Part shown: positions 1-10,094 of the stretch, piece after piece
Position numbering within the stretch: the stretch's first letter is position 1
How the letters are laid out: the number at the start of each line of letters is the position of its first letter
From: Trichomonas vaginalis G3
Lineage: Eukaryota > Parabasalia > Trichomonadida > Trichomonadidae
Direction: 5' to 3'
DNA length: 64,000 bases
Assembly: GCF_026262505.1 (NCBI RefSeq)
Contig: NC_067205.1
Location: 1,178,001-1,242,000, forward strand
Notes under the pieces: model-generated
What the model saw: the letters and a program-made list of their open reading frames with translations, nothing else
The model's database searches: none
What the model was told of the DNA's origin: nothing
Program-made: the position numbers and the translations under genes

Positions 1-1303
1 AATGTTTAGGTGAAGAGGTGAGATTTCACCTCTTTTTTCACCTGTTTTTTCACCTCATGAATTTTCCCGAAATAAAAAATAAAGTTAGTTTTATTTTTTA
101 TTTTATTTATTTTTTTATTTTATTTATTTTTTTATTTTGTATAAAAGACATGATTTCAACAATCGGCACAACAACAGTTCAAACAACTACAGCACCAAAC
201 TCGTTAGTCATGAATCCAACATCTATGTTGGTAGAGATGAAAAACTTCATTCCTTCTTCATATACTTTCGAAACAAAAATCCAGAAGATAAAGCAGGAAT
301 TGTTAACAAGTAATTTAGACTGTACCGCACAGGATGAAACAAATGAACAGTATCTTTATGAAATGCAGGACATTATTGACCATTTGCCTAAATTGCCTGA
401 AATTCAGCAGCAAAAACTCACTATTCCCGAATTTGACGAAATTGAAGTGAAACCAACTGACTCAGTAGAAATAAAGAAGTTCATACGAAAGGTAAATTAT
501 GAATTCCTTGGTTTTCATTGCAACCATAAGGTTATGGACAAAGATTGCGACATGTTATATAAGAACATCTCTGACCTTTACAAATCTGAAGAATTTAAGA
601 CCTACGACAACTTTGTTTCATTAGTTGCAAAATGTGTATGGGAAATAAGAGATAAAGATAGTAGGGGTAAGGTATGGAATGAACAGATAAGACCCGCTAT
701 GTTTGAGATGAAGAGAGCAATTGACGCCTTGGTTGTTTTAGCAGGTAAGGTTTCAGAATATAACGCAAAAATGAATCCGCAATGTTCTAAATGTAAAGCA
801 GCAATGAGGAAATATAACTACTCCGTCAAAGAGATAGAACGTATGCGAAACGACTATGCAGACTTAAAGAAAGAAGCAGAAAAACCAGCAGAAAATAAAA
901 TGGATATGTTAGCATTTCTGAACAAAAACTATCCAACAGCAGAAGATTTCCTATTATCTGACGTCAAGAAGAAGTATAAAGAAACTTTCGGTATCGTTAA
1001 AACATTCGATGTACTGACAGAAGAAATAGAAGCTACAAAACTGTTTAGGATTTCAAATATACATCGTACAATTCATGTAAAACGCTTATAAAATAACAGG
1101 TGAGAAAAGAGGTGAAAAAACAGGTGAAATCTCACCTCTTCACCTAAACATTATTTTTTGCTGAATTCAGCAACAAAATTCTGAGTAAAATAATTTTTAG
1201 GGCATGTGTCAAACCGTTGAGTTTTCACAAAATTTAAAAAATAACTGGGGTGAAAAATTAGGTGAAAAAAGAGGTGAAATCTCACCTCTTCACCTAAAAT
1301 ATA
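1..1303. repeat. AGGTGA-motif inverted and direct repeats around the first gene
   Basis: Short AGGTGA / TCACCT motifs are packed into three clusters: 1-57, 1097-1152 and about 1247-1296. The first is an inverted copy of the second (AATGTTTAGGTGAAGAGG at the left matches the reverse of the right-hand cluster). The third is a direct copy of the second, and both carry GAATTCAGCAACAAAA about 15-20 bp further on. The clusters bracket the gene at 150-1091. They could be iteron-like protein-binding sites of an origin, or terminal repeats of a small unit carrying that gene. Function is inferred only from the arrangement. Confidence 0.6.
150..1091 (+). CDS. Unknown element A protein, about 313 aa
   Basis: I do not recognise the family. 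The open frame begins at 18, but its first 44 codons are a low-complexity F/L/I stretch that falls in the repeat cluster, so I take the Met at 150 (MISTIGTTTVQ) as the start. The protein is charged and helical, with a Cys pair (CSKCK, about residue 212) and a basic C-terminus ending RTIHVKRL. A segment with FLNKNYPTAEDF then KKYKETFG looks like a small folded domain, perhaps nucleic-acid binding. It lies alone on the plus strand between inverted AGGTGA clusters, convergent to the ATPase, which suggests a separately acquired or regulated unit. Role unknown. Confidence 0.5.
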   Translation: MISTIGTTTVQTTTAPNSLVMNPTSMLVEMKNFIPSSYTFETKIQKIKQELLTSNLDCTAQDETNEQYLYEMQDIIDHLPKLPEIQQQKLTIPEFDEIEVKPTDSVEIKKFIRKVNYEFLGFHCNHKVMDKDCDMLYKNISDLYKSEEFKTYDNFVSLVAKCVWEIRDKDSRGKVWNEQIRPAMFEMKRAIDALVVLAGKVSEYNAKMNPQCSKCKAAMRKYNYSVKEIERMRNDYADLKKEAEKPAENKMDMLAFLNKNYPTAEDFLLSDVKKKYKETFGIVKTFDVLTEEIEATKLFRISNIHRTIHVKRL

Positions 1304-1382
1304 TTTTTATTGAATTCAGCAACAAAAACAGTGAAATTTCTCTAGACTGACTTCTTTCGGGGTCGCCAAAACTCTTTATTTT

Positions 1383-2258
1383 TCAAGCTTGACTTTTTAC
1401 AATTTGAACTTTGTTTGCGTAGATATGAATTCTGAAAGAAGTATGAGGGTCTTGTATGACTTTATACTTCTCCCATAGTTCATGTCTGTCAAACTTACCT
1501 GCCATGGACTCTTTCATAAGTTCCATGAAATCGTCTTCGGACAATCCAGGGAAAAGTATTATGTCAGTCAGTATTCTCTTTACATCCTTACTTAAACTCT
1601 TTGCTGTCTGTACACAAATGACAACTGAGATGTTAAAGTGTCTGAGCTTCTTAAGAATTCGACACATGTCTTGTTCTCTGTTCTTTAACAAAGGATGAGA
1701 AGCAAAGTCATCTAAAATAAGAAGACATCTATGAGGGTAAGTCTTCCAATCGTAAGATTGCAATTTCTTCGAAATGTATTCTATCTCTTTCTGTTTGTTT
1801 CTGAAGTGTTTCTTCTCTAATATTCTCTGCATTTCCTCATTTGGGTCTTTAAACTTAGAATTTATATACTCATTTATAGCATTGTACTTCAAAACTCTTC
1901 TTTGGTACTTCTTTATCCAATCTAACAACTCAGTATCCTTTATACATACTAACTTAGACTTCTTTATAATATCTTTGAACGAATTGACGGTTTGGTCAAA
2001 TTGACCAGAAGTACTACAAATGACAACTAACTCATAGAATGGGTTCTTCTCATCTAGTTCTTGTTGTTGTGCAGCCATTTTAAGATAAGTGAAAGTCTTA
2101 CCCGACCCAGGTGGTGCAATTAGACCTGTTATACCATTCTGAGCAAATAAGAACTTGTCATGTATAGGTTTTATCTGAGCATTTTCTAACTTCCTCTTGT
2201 TCTTGTTTAAAACATTCTCAAATTTCTTGTCAATGTCAGCAAACTTTTTTTCTAACAT
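1383..2258 (-). CDS. FtsK/HerA-type (A32-like) DNA packaging ATPase
   Basis: Predicted virion genome-packaging ATPase. From the Met at 2258 it is 291 aa, with Walker A GLIAPPGSGKTF at about residues 45-56, Walker B CLLILDD at about 178-184, and a later FNISVVICVQ strand typical of the A32/FtsK-HerA group. I prefer this start to the upstream Met at 2360 because the plus-strand gene at 2295 and its promoter motif occupy that space, leaving a short divergent control region. In Polintons and related viruses this enzyme pumps DNA into the jelly-roll capsid, which agrees with the capsid gene downstream. The frame is open throughout. Exact subgroup not tested. Confidence 0.8.
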   Translation of the reverse strand: MLEKKFADIDKKFENVLNKNKRKLENAQIKPIHDKFLFAQNGITGLIAPPGSGKTFTYLKMAAQQQELDEKNPFYELVVICSTSGQFDQTVNSFKDIIKKSKLVCIKDTELLDWIKKYQRRVLKYNAINEYINSKFKDPNEEMQRILEKKHFRNKQKEIEYISKKLQSYDWKTYPHRCLLILDDFASHPLLKNREQDMCRILKKLRHFNISVVICVQTAKSLSKDVKRILTDIILFPGLSEDDFMELMKESMAGKFDRHELWEKYKVIQDPHTSFRIHIYANKVQIVKSQA

Positions 2259-2277
2259 ATTTTTAGAAAAATTAAAA

Positions 2278-2285
2278 TTTTTATC
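2278..2285 (+). promoter_or_regulatory. TTTTTATC promoter-like motif
   Basis: TTTTTATC sits 9 nt before the ATG at 2295, in the 36-bp gap between two divergent starts (2258 minus, 2295 plus). The same motif at the same distance precedes other element genes, for example at 42280 and 42578, so it is probably a promoter of these elements. It also supports the choice of start for both neighbours. Confidence 0.55.
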
Positions 2286-2294
2286 TTTTAGAAA

Positions 2295-2756
2295 ATGTCT
2301 AGCGATTTCGCTATCTATATTCGAGACAAGCTTTTCGACAGCAAAACATCTGTCGACCATAAAATCTTACATAGTGTAAACAAGAAAGGTGAATTTGTTC
2401 TAAAGTTCTGTTTCTGGGAATATGACAAGAACCATAAAACATTAAGCAGAGCAGTCTTAAAATTTGTCAATGACAGACTTGTTGACAGAGATGACGCCTT
2501 GGAAGATGAAGTCCAACAAAAGTTCTTAGAATGCAAAGAAGACACATGCGCTGTTCTTGAAGATGAAATAGAAAACAGAATAGATGAGCTATTAAAGGAC
2601 AAAGAACTTTTACATAAATATGGTTCGAGAAATTTGACATAACTCCACCAGAGAAGAAGAAGAAGAAGAAGAAGAAGAGAAAGAGAAAGAAAAGAAAGTA
2701 GAAGAAGAGAAAAAGAACCTGAACCAGTTCCAGAGAAAAAGAAATTTGACATGTAA
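2295..2756 (+). CDS. Small acidic/basic protein, broken
   Basis: The first 115 aa, opening MSSDFAIYIRDKLFD, form a compact domain rich in acidic residues. It is followed by a low-complexity GAA-repeat stretch (about 2655-2700) encoding charged residues. The gene has the TTTTTATC motif just upstream and faces away from the ATPase. I see no known family. A long minus-strand frame over the same DNA is only the mirror of the GAA repeat. The gene looks broken; no function is proposed. Confidence 0.45.
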
Positions 2757-2772
2757 AAATAAAATTTTATTT

Positions 2773-3192
2773 TTAGAACATTTCTGGGTCAATGTCAATG
2801 TTCTCTTCCTCTTTAGGAGCAAACACTGGCTTAGACTCTAAAATCTTTTTACCCAATTTACCTTGAACTTCAACTATCTTAGACTCATAATATTCATAGT
2901 CGTCTGCTTTCTTTGGTTCATAAGGTATAACAAGTTTGTATGCTTTGCCTTCTTTAAGGTTTGAGAACCTTCTGTCAAAATTTTCTTTGACTGTTAACAA
3001 ACCTTCTATGTCTAAGTCTTCAAATTTCGCACCATTTTTAGTCACAATAGCAAACTTAACTGGTTCGATGTTCCAAACTTTGTCAAATGTAGACTTTTCA
3101 AAATGGTAGAAGTAAACATTCAAATAAGCGAATGGGTCTAGTTCTTCTTTAAGTCCTGACATGTACTTGTTTACTGAGATGAATTTTGCCAT
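2773..3192 (-). CDS. Unknown 139-aa protein next to the helicase
   Basis: Open frame of 139 aa, MAKFISVNKYMSGLK to an acidic tail EEENIDIDPEMF. The middle is beta-rich with aromatic residues. An acidic C-terminal tail ending in an aromatic residue recalls single-stranded DNA-binding proteins, and the place immediately downstream of the SF3 helicase would suit that role, but this is inference only. The start is backed by a TTTTTATCCG motif read on the minus strand 9 nt upstream (3202-3211). The frame is whole. Confidence 0.5.
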   Translation of the reverse strand: MAKFISVNKYMSGLKEELDPFAYLNVYFYHFEKSTFDKVWNIEPVKFAIVTKNGAKFEDLDIEGLLTVKENFDRRFSNLKEGKAYKLVIPYEPKKADDYEYYESKIVEVQGKLGKKILESKPVFAPKEEENIDIDPEMF

Positions 3193-3201
3193 CTTTTCTA
3201 T

Positions 3202-3211
3202 CGGATAAAAA
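3202..3211 (-). promoter_or_regulatory. TTTTTATCCG promoter-like motif
   Basis: Reads TTTTTATCCG on the minus strand, 9 nt before the ATG at 3192. It is identical in sequence and similar in spacing to the motifs before the genes at 42297 and 42594 in element B1, although the two elements are otherwise diverged. Confidence 0.6.
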
Positions 3212-3228
3212 AATATTTTTTTTTAAAT

Positions 3229-4461
3229 TTACTCATAAAAATTTTTCTTTGTATATACGCTGTTCTGAACATCTAAAAGATTTTTGACATTTACCAAGAA
3301 TGTACGTTTAGACGCTGCCATATAACCATACTCTTGACAATACTGTTTATACGAATCGTACAATGACCTTTCATCTAATGACACAAAGTCAGTTTCATCT
3401 ATAAACAGTTCATATACACTCTTGTTTGCTTCTAACAATGTTTGTCTCTCTTCGGTATATGGAATTTGTCTTGGATTGAACTTAGAAATATCTAATGTCA
3501 TGAAATATGAGAACAAGTGGTTGTAAAAGTCAGATGTCAAAGTTTCTGCTAAGTCGTCAAAATATTCTGTATCTTGCATATGAGAATCTGACGTTCTGAC
3601 AACTACATATCTTCTGTCAGAACTTTCTAACTTCATCGGAACAGCATTGTTTGAAACCATAATGAAGTTTGCAACATTTTCACAAACTCTTTGGTCTTTA
3701 TACTTTCTTTCAACAACTCCAACTTTGTCTGTTATAAGACTCTTCAAAGCATCTGAGTTCAAAACTTTTGTTGTATCTATACTTTGAAGTTCATTGCAAA
3801 CTATAAGTTTCATATTCTCGATTGAGGAGTTAAACTTGCCACAGATGTTTTCTAAGTTTGTCATATTCGGATTCGAATAGCCCTCTAACAGTTTGCACAA
3901 AATATCTGTAAAGAAAGTATTCTTACCTGTTCCTTGTTTTCCAATTATAATGAGAGCAGTTTCATTTTTAGCACTTGGATGTTGTAAGATGTTTGCAAAC
4001 CAACATAAGATATACTCATAGACTTTTCGTTTCCATTGCATATAATTTCTTTGACATGGTCTAACCAAGCTTCTATAATATTTTCTTTCCATTCTACTTG
4101 TTCATATTTATATCCAGTGAAGATAGAATAGAAGTTTGGAGAAGGTGTATAGAACTTTATACCTCGAACTGAAAAATCTTCTAACTTTGACAATAAGATA
4201 TCCCAAGCATCTAACATCTTCACCAACTTGTACGACTTTTATTTTCTTAAGTTTCTGTCTACATTCTTGTTCTGAAACTATTGTTGCTCTTGGTTTGTTA
4301 AAGACAACATCCCATTCTTTCATGACATAACATTCTGGGGCAGAGTCGACATAAATGACTAAACGTTTCAAATTCTCGACTGCTTTGTTATAGTCTCTAA
4401 ATGGACACATATTTCTGAATGCTTGGAAGTCATAAAAATCTGAAACATCTATTCTGTACAT
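3229..4461 (-). pseudogene. SF3 (D5-like) helicase of element A, broken
   Basis: Replicative helicase region. Visible parts: an N-terminal domain opening MYRIDVSDFYDFQAF, then a helicase core with Walker A IIIGKQGTGKNTFF, a Walker B-like LIVCNEL and an SF3 motif C-like FIMVSNNAVP, followed by a C-terminal extension. This is the D5/SF3 layout used by virophages, Polinton-like viruses and large DNA viruses. Its presence with a capsid and packaging ATPase, and the absence of PolB in the visible part, makes element A different from the PolB-bearing elements to the right. The gene looks broken, with about one or two breaks. Helicase identity is firm; a primase part is not recognised. Confidence 0.75.
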
Positions 4462-4490
4462 TTTTATAAAAATAAAAAAATAATATTTTT

Positions 4491-5273
4491 TTATTCTTGA
4501 CTTTGTTGTTCCATTTGTTGCATTTGTTGTTCTTGAGCTATTTGTTGTTGAAGTTGTTCTTGTAATACAATACTTTCACCAGTTGCATCTTCCAATTCGA
4601 AACTTTCTGCCGTCATTGACAAATACATAGGACATAAAAGTTTTACAGGAACAAAGTTTGCGTCAACTAAGGTTAAGTTTATGTTTGCTAAAGTGTTTGA
4701 GTTTACTAAAGCTGAAAATTCTGCATTCGAATGAACAATAGGCAAACCAGCAGAGAAAGTATTGTTTATACGCATAAGTATCTTTTGGTCATAATAGTTT
4801 CTGTCGACATTCGAATAACACTTTGAACCTAAGTTTGAAACAATATATAAGATTGGTGTGCTTAAAGTCAATGGAATAGACATTCCTTGTATGACACCTT
4901 TTCCTGTTATAGGAAACTGTTGGTAGTAAAAACCAGAAATAAGTTTTGTATTATAGCTCATATTGTTTATAGTAAACTCAGTCGGACATCCAAACATAAT
5001 GAAACCTGCTCTAGTTGCAGCACATGTTACACCCGTACTTAAAGTATTAAATAAGTCAACAAAACCTGTTGGTGGTATATCTGAGTAAGTATCTTCAAAG
5101 GAGTATTTTTTACCATTCACAACAATAAAGTCTTCTGGTGTCAAAAGAGCAAAACAGGCTTTAGTCGTCATTGTGTTTAAAGTTAGTTTACAATACTGTC
5201 CTTGAGGACTTTGTAAGTTTGTTGTTATAGAATTATATGACTCAGGGTTTTTAGTCGTAATAGTATAAACCAT
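4491..5273 (-). CDS. Candidate minor capsid (penton-like) protein, 260 aa
   Basis: Open frame of 260 aa. It is beta-rich and hydrophilic with a C-terminal strand pattern ANINLTLVDANFVPV followed by LSMTAESFELED, which resembles the closing strands of the single-jelly-roll penton proteins of Polintons. The tail is Gln-rich (QQQ, QMQQMEQQ). It lies one gene away from the double-jelly-roll capsid gene and on the same strand, as expected of a virion cluster. Compare the protein at 42594-43451, which holds the same place in element B1. The call is by pattern and context, not by a search. Confidence 0.45.
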   Translation of the reverse strand: MVYTITTKNPESYNSITTNLQSPQGQYCKLTLNTMTTKACFALLTPEDFIVVNGKKYSFEDTYSDIPPTGFVDLFNTLSTGVTCAATRAGFIMFGCPTEFTINNMSYNTKLISGFYYQQFPITGKGVIQGMSIPLTLSTPILYIVSNLGSKCYSNVDRNYYDQKILMRINNTFSAGLPIVHSNAEFSALVNSNTLANINLTLVDANFVPVKLLCPMYLSMTAESFELEDATGESIVLQEQLQQQIAQEQQMQQMEQQSQE

Positions 5274-5291
5274 ATATCTTCTGCCATTTAC

Positions 5292-5871
5292 TTAGCAAAT
5301 AAACTTTAATGAAATGTTGTGGTCGTCAAATATTTTTATAACGTCTGGGAAACTATATTTTAAGTTCAACGTTTCACCTCCTTTCATAACGTATATCTTG
5401 TCAATGACATTATATGAAACACCACAGCAAGCAATGTCGGGTTCTATTTCTTTGATGTTTATATCGTCTGCCTCTGTCAAAAGTTTCAATAGTTCTTTCA
5501 AAACTTCATGAGGTGCATGACATATGAGTTCACTTTTACAGGGTTGTGTTCGACCAAGTTTAACATTATACCTAAAGCTTGACAAATCTTCTCCTGAGTT
5601 TTAAGTTTGTCTTTAAGTTGTTGGTAGTCGTTTCGAATATCTGCAACAGAACTTAAGTCTCTGCTAACTTCAGGGTATGTTGGTTGTTCTTTTACAGGAA
5701 CATTGTTATACCATCTTCGTCTTCGTATGGTTTCCCCACTTCAACATCTCTTTCTTTGACATTGACAACAACACTTTGACTGTTTGTTTGAGTTGGTGAA
5801 TTTAACTTCACATCTGCCACCGCCATTAAACCTTTTGAAACACTTACGCTTCTATTTTTCGGAAATGACAT
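5292..5871 (-). pseudogene. Unknown small protein(s) of element A, broken
   Basis: Minus-strand coding traces between the candidate penton and capsid genes. One part opens MSFPKNRSVSVSKGLM with a T-rich promoter-like motif just upstream (about 5880-5888), and another part of about 97 aa opens MSSFRYNVKLGR. I do not recognise either. The stretch looks like one or two decayed small genes. No function is proposed. Confidence 0.35.
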
Positions 5872-5879
5872 TTTACTTA

Positions 5880-6335
5880 GAATAAAAAGATGGACGTATT
5901 TGAGTATCTCTTCGAATTGAAGCAAAACAAAGTTTACACACACAAACAATACAAGTTCATTGACAGAATAGTTCTTTAACAAACAATGGAAAATGTTATA
6001 GAATAGCAGTCTTTGCTGAACCAAATATTTTCATAAAGCAAAGAAAGTTGGTATAACTGAGATGGTGAAAGTTCTTGAAGCAGACAAAAATATAACAACA
6101 ACTGACCGATATTTCTAAAGGTAAGTTTATAATACAATTTTATGTCAAAACTGGCGTACTGTCAATATTTGACGGAGAGAAGTCAGTTCAAGAACAACTT
6201 ACTGACCTGCTGCCAAAATCTGCTCGATGGAAGCTGTCGTTATGCCAATCTGAGGAGCCCCAGCAGGTTTCATCGAACGAATCTTCAAAAGAGCATCTTC
6301 CGTGAAAAGTGCTATTGGTTTTGTAAACTTCTTTG
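5880..6335. other. Stretch with only coding remnants
   Basis: No long frame is open on either strand. Short plus-strand traces (for example MDVFEYLFELKQ near 5891) look like the remains of a small gene. Nothing else is recognised here. Confidence 0.4.
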
Positions 6336-6338
6336 CTT

Positions 6339-7804
6339 TCAATTCATTGGACCGTCTCTGTCACCAGTATATTGTATTTGAACTGTACCAACAGTTGAAA
6401 TACCACCCATAAAGTCTTCTGAGTCAGCAAATGGAATGCCAAGCCAAAAGTTTGAACGGTCTCCATTTGTATATTGAGTTTTTTGACCTCCTGTATGAGG
6501 TCCATACTTTCACATATGGCATAATAGAACTTTGCATTTCAGGGTTAATGGTTGTTGTGAAGTTGTTGTTAAAGTTCATAGCATCTAATGTCAAGTTGTA
6601 TGACCTCATATCCTCAACTGTAGAATATTCTTCTCTTGGATAATATTTGCCATCTATGTTTATATGATATTTAATACCAGGGGTTGTAGAAAAAGAATAG
6701 TCATTTATAGTTCGTCTGAACAGTACAAACATAGTATCTGCATGTTTCATTGCAGTTGTTAAGGCAATATCTGTTCTTGCACCTGGGTCAGCACTTTGGT
6801 TTCCAACTTCACCTGCAAAGTCTTTGACAGATATTTGGTGTATAGGGAACATAAGTGGAACTGCAATATATTTGGCAGCTAAAGCATTTGAAATATCTGG
6901 GTCCAACATATAGACTGCAAGTCTGCTTTCTATTCTCTTGCATTCAAATTTTTCGCATGTGAACTTAACTGGGTCCCAAGCATCTCCAGCAGCATTGAAA
7001 TAATAGTTTACTTCAGTGTTGAGGTTTGAGAAACCAAAGTCTAAGTCAACTTTGTTTTTGCAAAAGTCGGCGAATGACATTTTATTTGTTCCCACTACTT
7101 CTGTAAGAGTGAATGGGTCTTGTGTTGGTGCAATGACTAAGTTATTTTTGCTTGGAGTAAGTTCGATAGAAATTTTTCCTGCCCAGTTTGGCAAGTATCT
7201 TAAAAACCTGAAGATGAGGAAAGATGACAAAGGAACTCTAAGTTTCAATTTTACTTTGGTTACTGCTGCTGCATTTTCCAGAAAGGTTAACATAAACTCC
7301 TGGAACGTTAGGGTCAAGTCTTCTTATTTTCTCAATAGTTGCATACTGGTCTGTTTGTTCTCTAGCTTGTGGTTGTACTGAGTTTCTCAAAGCGAACCAT
7401 TCATAGTTTGCCCATGTTACTGTTTGAACTAAGTCAGAGTTAGAATATATCTTATATCCCATGAAAACTTCTGGAGCATATTGGTATCCGACATAGAAAA
7501 TTCCATTGCAACCTTTCTTGTCAGACAACTTGGCAGAAGGTTTTATTTCAATGTCTTGTTCCACGTATAAGAAAGAGTTGTCAATAGAAATTATATGAAA
7601 CCTGTCGCAAGCAATATCTACTGTTGTTGAAGAACCTTCTCCAAACTCACCTACGTTTCCATAAGAAACAGCAGTTGTATATTCGTAAGTTCCAGGAACT
7701 ATTTCTGACCTTCTAATGGCATTGTCGCATTCGTTATACCATTCGGAAACATTTCCATTCATAGCATCCAAAACTGTTGGCGTTATATTCTGAGCGGCGT
7801 ACAT
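6339..7804 (-). pseudogene. Double-jelly-roll major capsid protein of element A, broken
   Basis: Main candidate for the major capsid protein. It opens MYAAQNITPTVLDAMNGN and shows the beta-rich, aromatic-rich texture of Polinton capsids, with blocks such as FMGYKIYSNSDLVQ and WANYEWFAL. The element B1 gene at 40282-41797 has matching blocks (AVAGYQILANGRIVYSQ, then ARE) at the same place. In Polintons such proteins form the pseudo-hexameric capsomers. The gene is broken, with about two breaks. The family call comes from block similarity between the two elements and the packaging ATPase in the same cluster. Confidence 0.65.
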
Positions 7805-7836
7805 TTCATATGAGTAAAAATATAGAATAGTTGGAT

Positions 7837-9318
7837 TTATATGTCATAATAGAACCCACGTGGACCAAGCTTTACTTTCTTCCTGACTGAGTTTTTAACT
7901 CTTCTTTTTCCTTCATTGCCCTCTGCTTGAAGTTGTTGCATCTTTGCATTATGTTCATCTAGTATGTTGCAAATTTCCCATGTCCTTTTTGCCTTTTGGC
8001 TCTGGTCGCCCATCTCAGGTAACCTATATCCTAGAAAGAGTTTGTCATAGTCTGTATTTGAGTCTTCGCGTATTGTTTGCATGACTCTTTCCTGAGTTTC
8101 CGGTTCAAGCTCTTCAAACAGAGCTTGTCCATATGGAATAAGCTCGTTTCCAAATATATGTTTTTGTAGCCATTCTGGTTTTCTTTCCATGTTACCAACA
8201 ATATCTTTTGTGAATGGGAAAGCTTTTACCCAATCTTTCAGTCTTTCGTCATTTATTTCTGGAGTTGGTTTTATTTTGTCAAGGAACATGTTTTTCAATA
8301 CTAACATTTCATTTGGTACTGTCCATTTGAGTTTTCTTAAATATTCATCCCTTCTCGGTTCATTGTCTGCAAAGTAAGTTTTTATGACATTTTGTAAACT
8401 TTCGTTTGCAAGGTCATGTACAATAGGTTCTCTTCCTTCTCCCTCCCTAACTTTCTTTCTAAACTCTTCACCAAATATACCATCTCTATGGTTCTGTGTA
8501 GTTCTTTGAGATAAATGTTCTAGAACGTCAGGTGTTATATTTCCATCAGCCATGTTCATTTCATACTGGTCCAAAATATCTGCATCTTTCATATCTTTCA
8601 ATGGCATTAAAGCCGCGCTTAAAATACCAGCTATGTCTCGTTCACCATTGACTTCCATTGCGTCTACAACTTCTTGGAATTGAGGTTGTAAGTTTATGAA
8701 CCACCTATCCGGATTAGCTTTATGACCCCATCTCATTGTAGTTCCATCGTCTGCAGAAACAAAAGTAGGTTTGTTTCCATCTTGGTTAGGTTCTGAATGA
8801 ACTTTAAACAATGTTTCATTTCTATATGTTTTCTTGAAATTTAACCTTTTATCTTCACCGAGTTCATCCGAAGATTGAACGTTAAATGCTCGTAAGTAAA
8901 AAGGGTTGTTGTATTTGTGTACATTTTCTTTCAGTGCTTCCATTCTATGCTGAATATTTTCATCTGGTGTTGGAGTCTTTTGTATGTCGGCAAACATTTT
9001 TCGATATTCTTCTACTATGTCAGCCGAATTTTTTTTAGACTCTTGGAAATATTCCATATTCTCCGCATACTCTTGTTGAGGGTCAAGATTTTTCGGCTGT
9101 TCCAAATCTTCATCTAGTTCTGTGAAGTTAGTTTCCAAAGGAGTGACTTGTTCGTTTCCTTCAGGCTCTTCTAGCTGTTGTTGCTGAACTATTTCTTCCA
9201 TGGCTGGTTGTATCTGAACTAGTTCTTCCTGTGGAGTTTCTTGTACCTCATCTGCTGGCATTTCATATATTCCGAGACCGTTTTCAACAATTTCCCTATC
9301 TACGTCATCCGCATTCAT
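7837..9318 (-). CDS. Large unknown protein, 493 aa, intact
   Basis: The longest open frame of element A. The N-terminal 100 residues are acidic and Gln-rich (EEIVQQQQLEEPEG), the middle is mixed helical (about 150-440), and the end is strongly basic (KRRVKNSVRKKVKLGP). The basic tail could bind DNA or the inside of a capsid. It sits directly upstream of the capsid gene on the same strand, so a virion role such as a scaffold or core protein is plausible but unproven. I recognise no enzyme motif. Confidence 0.55.
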   Translation of the reverse strand: MNADDVDREIVENGLGIYEMPADEVQETPQEELVQIQPAMEEIVQQQQLEEPEGNEQVTPLETNFTELDEDLEQPKNLDPQQEYAENMEYFQESKKNSADIVEEYRKMFADIQKTPTPDENIQHRMEALKENVHKYNNPFYLRAFNVQSSDELGEDKRLNFKKTYRNETLFKVHSEPNQDGNKPTFVSADDGTTMRWGHKANPDRWFINLQPQFQEVVDAMEVNGERDIAGILSAALMPLKDMKDADILDQYEMNMADGNITPDVLEHLSQRTTQNHRDGIFGEEFRKKVREGEGREPIVHDLANESLQNVIKTYFADNEPRRDEYLRKLKWTVPNEMLVLKNMFLDKIKPTPEINDERLKDWVKAFPFTKDIVGNMERKPEWLQKHIFGNELIPYGQALFEELEPETQERVMQTIREDSNTDYDKLFLGYRLPEMGDQSQKAKRTWEICNILDEHNAKMQQLQAEGNEGKRRVKNSVRKKVKLGPRGFYYDI

Positions 9319-9440
9319 AAGCTTTGTTCTTTCGTTCCGTCTCTATTTTTTACGCGTTTCATGACGAAGTTGAATTGTCATTTAGCTCTGACATCAAAAT
9401 CTCGGAGTAAATTCATCCATGTCATTTGGATGATATGCTA

Positions 9441-10085
9441 TTAAATCATATCCCTTAGCGAGCTTGTATTTTCCAGGTTTGAGATTATATCCGTTTTGGT
9501 GCTGAGCCATAAAGCTAAATAGGTTCGGGTCAGTATTTCCTCCTTGAACTTTCCAATAGCTTCTTTATATCTGTCACTAAAGTCAATACTATCTGGGAAA
9601 CCACACTCTTCTTTAAGCATTTTTAAGAATTCTTGGTTTCCTTGTTCTCTACTTCTTTTATGTCCTTGCTCTGTTTGTGGTTGTTGTTGTGCAGGGTTTT
9701 GAACTGTTGGTTGTGCTGGATTTTGAACTGTTGGTTGTTGTGTTGGTTGTTGTTGTTGTTGTTGTGCAGGGTTTTGAACTGTTGGTTGTTGTGTTGGTTT
9801 TGGTGCATGCCTGTGTCTATGTCCATGTGACGATGTAAATGTGTTAGGTAGTCCTGGTGCAGGTGCTTCTCTTGGAGGGTTTGGTGGTATATAAGTTCCA
9901 CCAGCTGGCACATATGTTCCATCTGCAGCGTAATGTCCTACCTGACTTTTCGTTTTAAGAAAGCATTTACTAGGTCTGTTTTGGTCTGTTGTAACTCTTT
10001 TTCTTGACTTTCCAAACAGTTGCTCTAACGGCGTCATAGGCACTTTGAACTGCCTGTCTCGTTGCTGCATCTGTTATTTTCGTCA
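9441..10085 (-). CDS. Gln/Pro/Asn-rich low-complexity protein, probably broken
   Basis: About 209 aa. A tandem repeat of the type PTQQPTVQNPAQ occupies about residues 90-135, preceded by a Pro/Gly segment (YAADGTYVPAGGTYIPP). The repeat and the CAA-rich DNA make frames open by chance on both strands. It lies in a minus-strand cluster upstream of the capsid genes and may be a virion linker protein. An alternative start near 10085 (MTKITDAATRQAVQ) uses another frame, so the gene probably carries a break. No family recognised. Confidence 0.4.
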
Positions 10086-10094
10086 TATTTTGTG

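Noticed and set aside
2315-2752. 145-codon minus-strand frame rich in Ser/Leu
   Set aside because: It is the antisense of the GAA repeat and of the gene at 2295; the composition is that of a mirror frame.
9633-9830. Plus-strand frame rich in Cys/Trp/Leu
   Set aside because: Antisense of the CAA-rich Gln repeat at 9441-10085.
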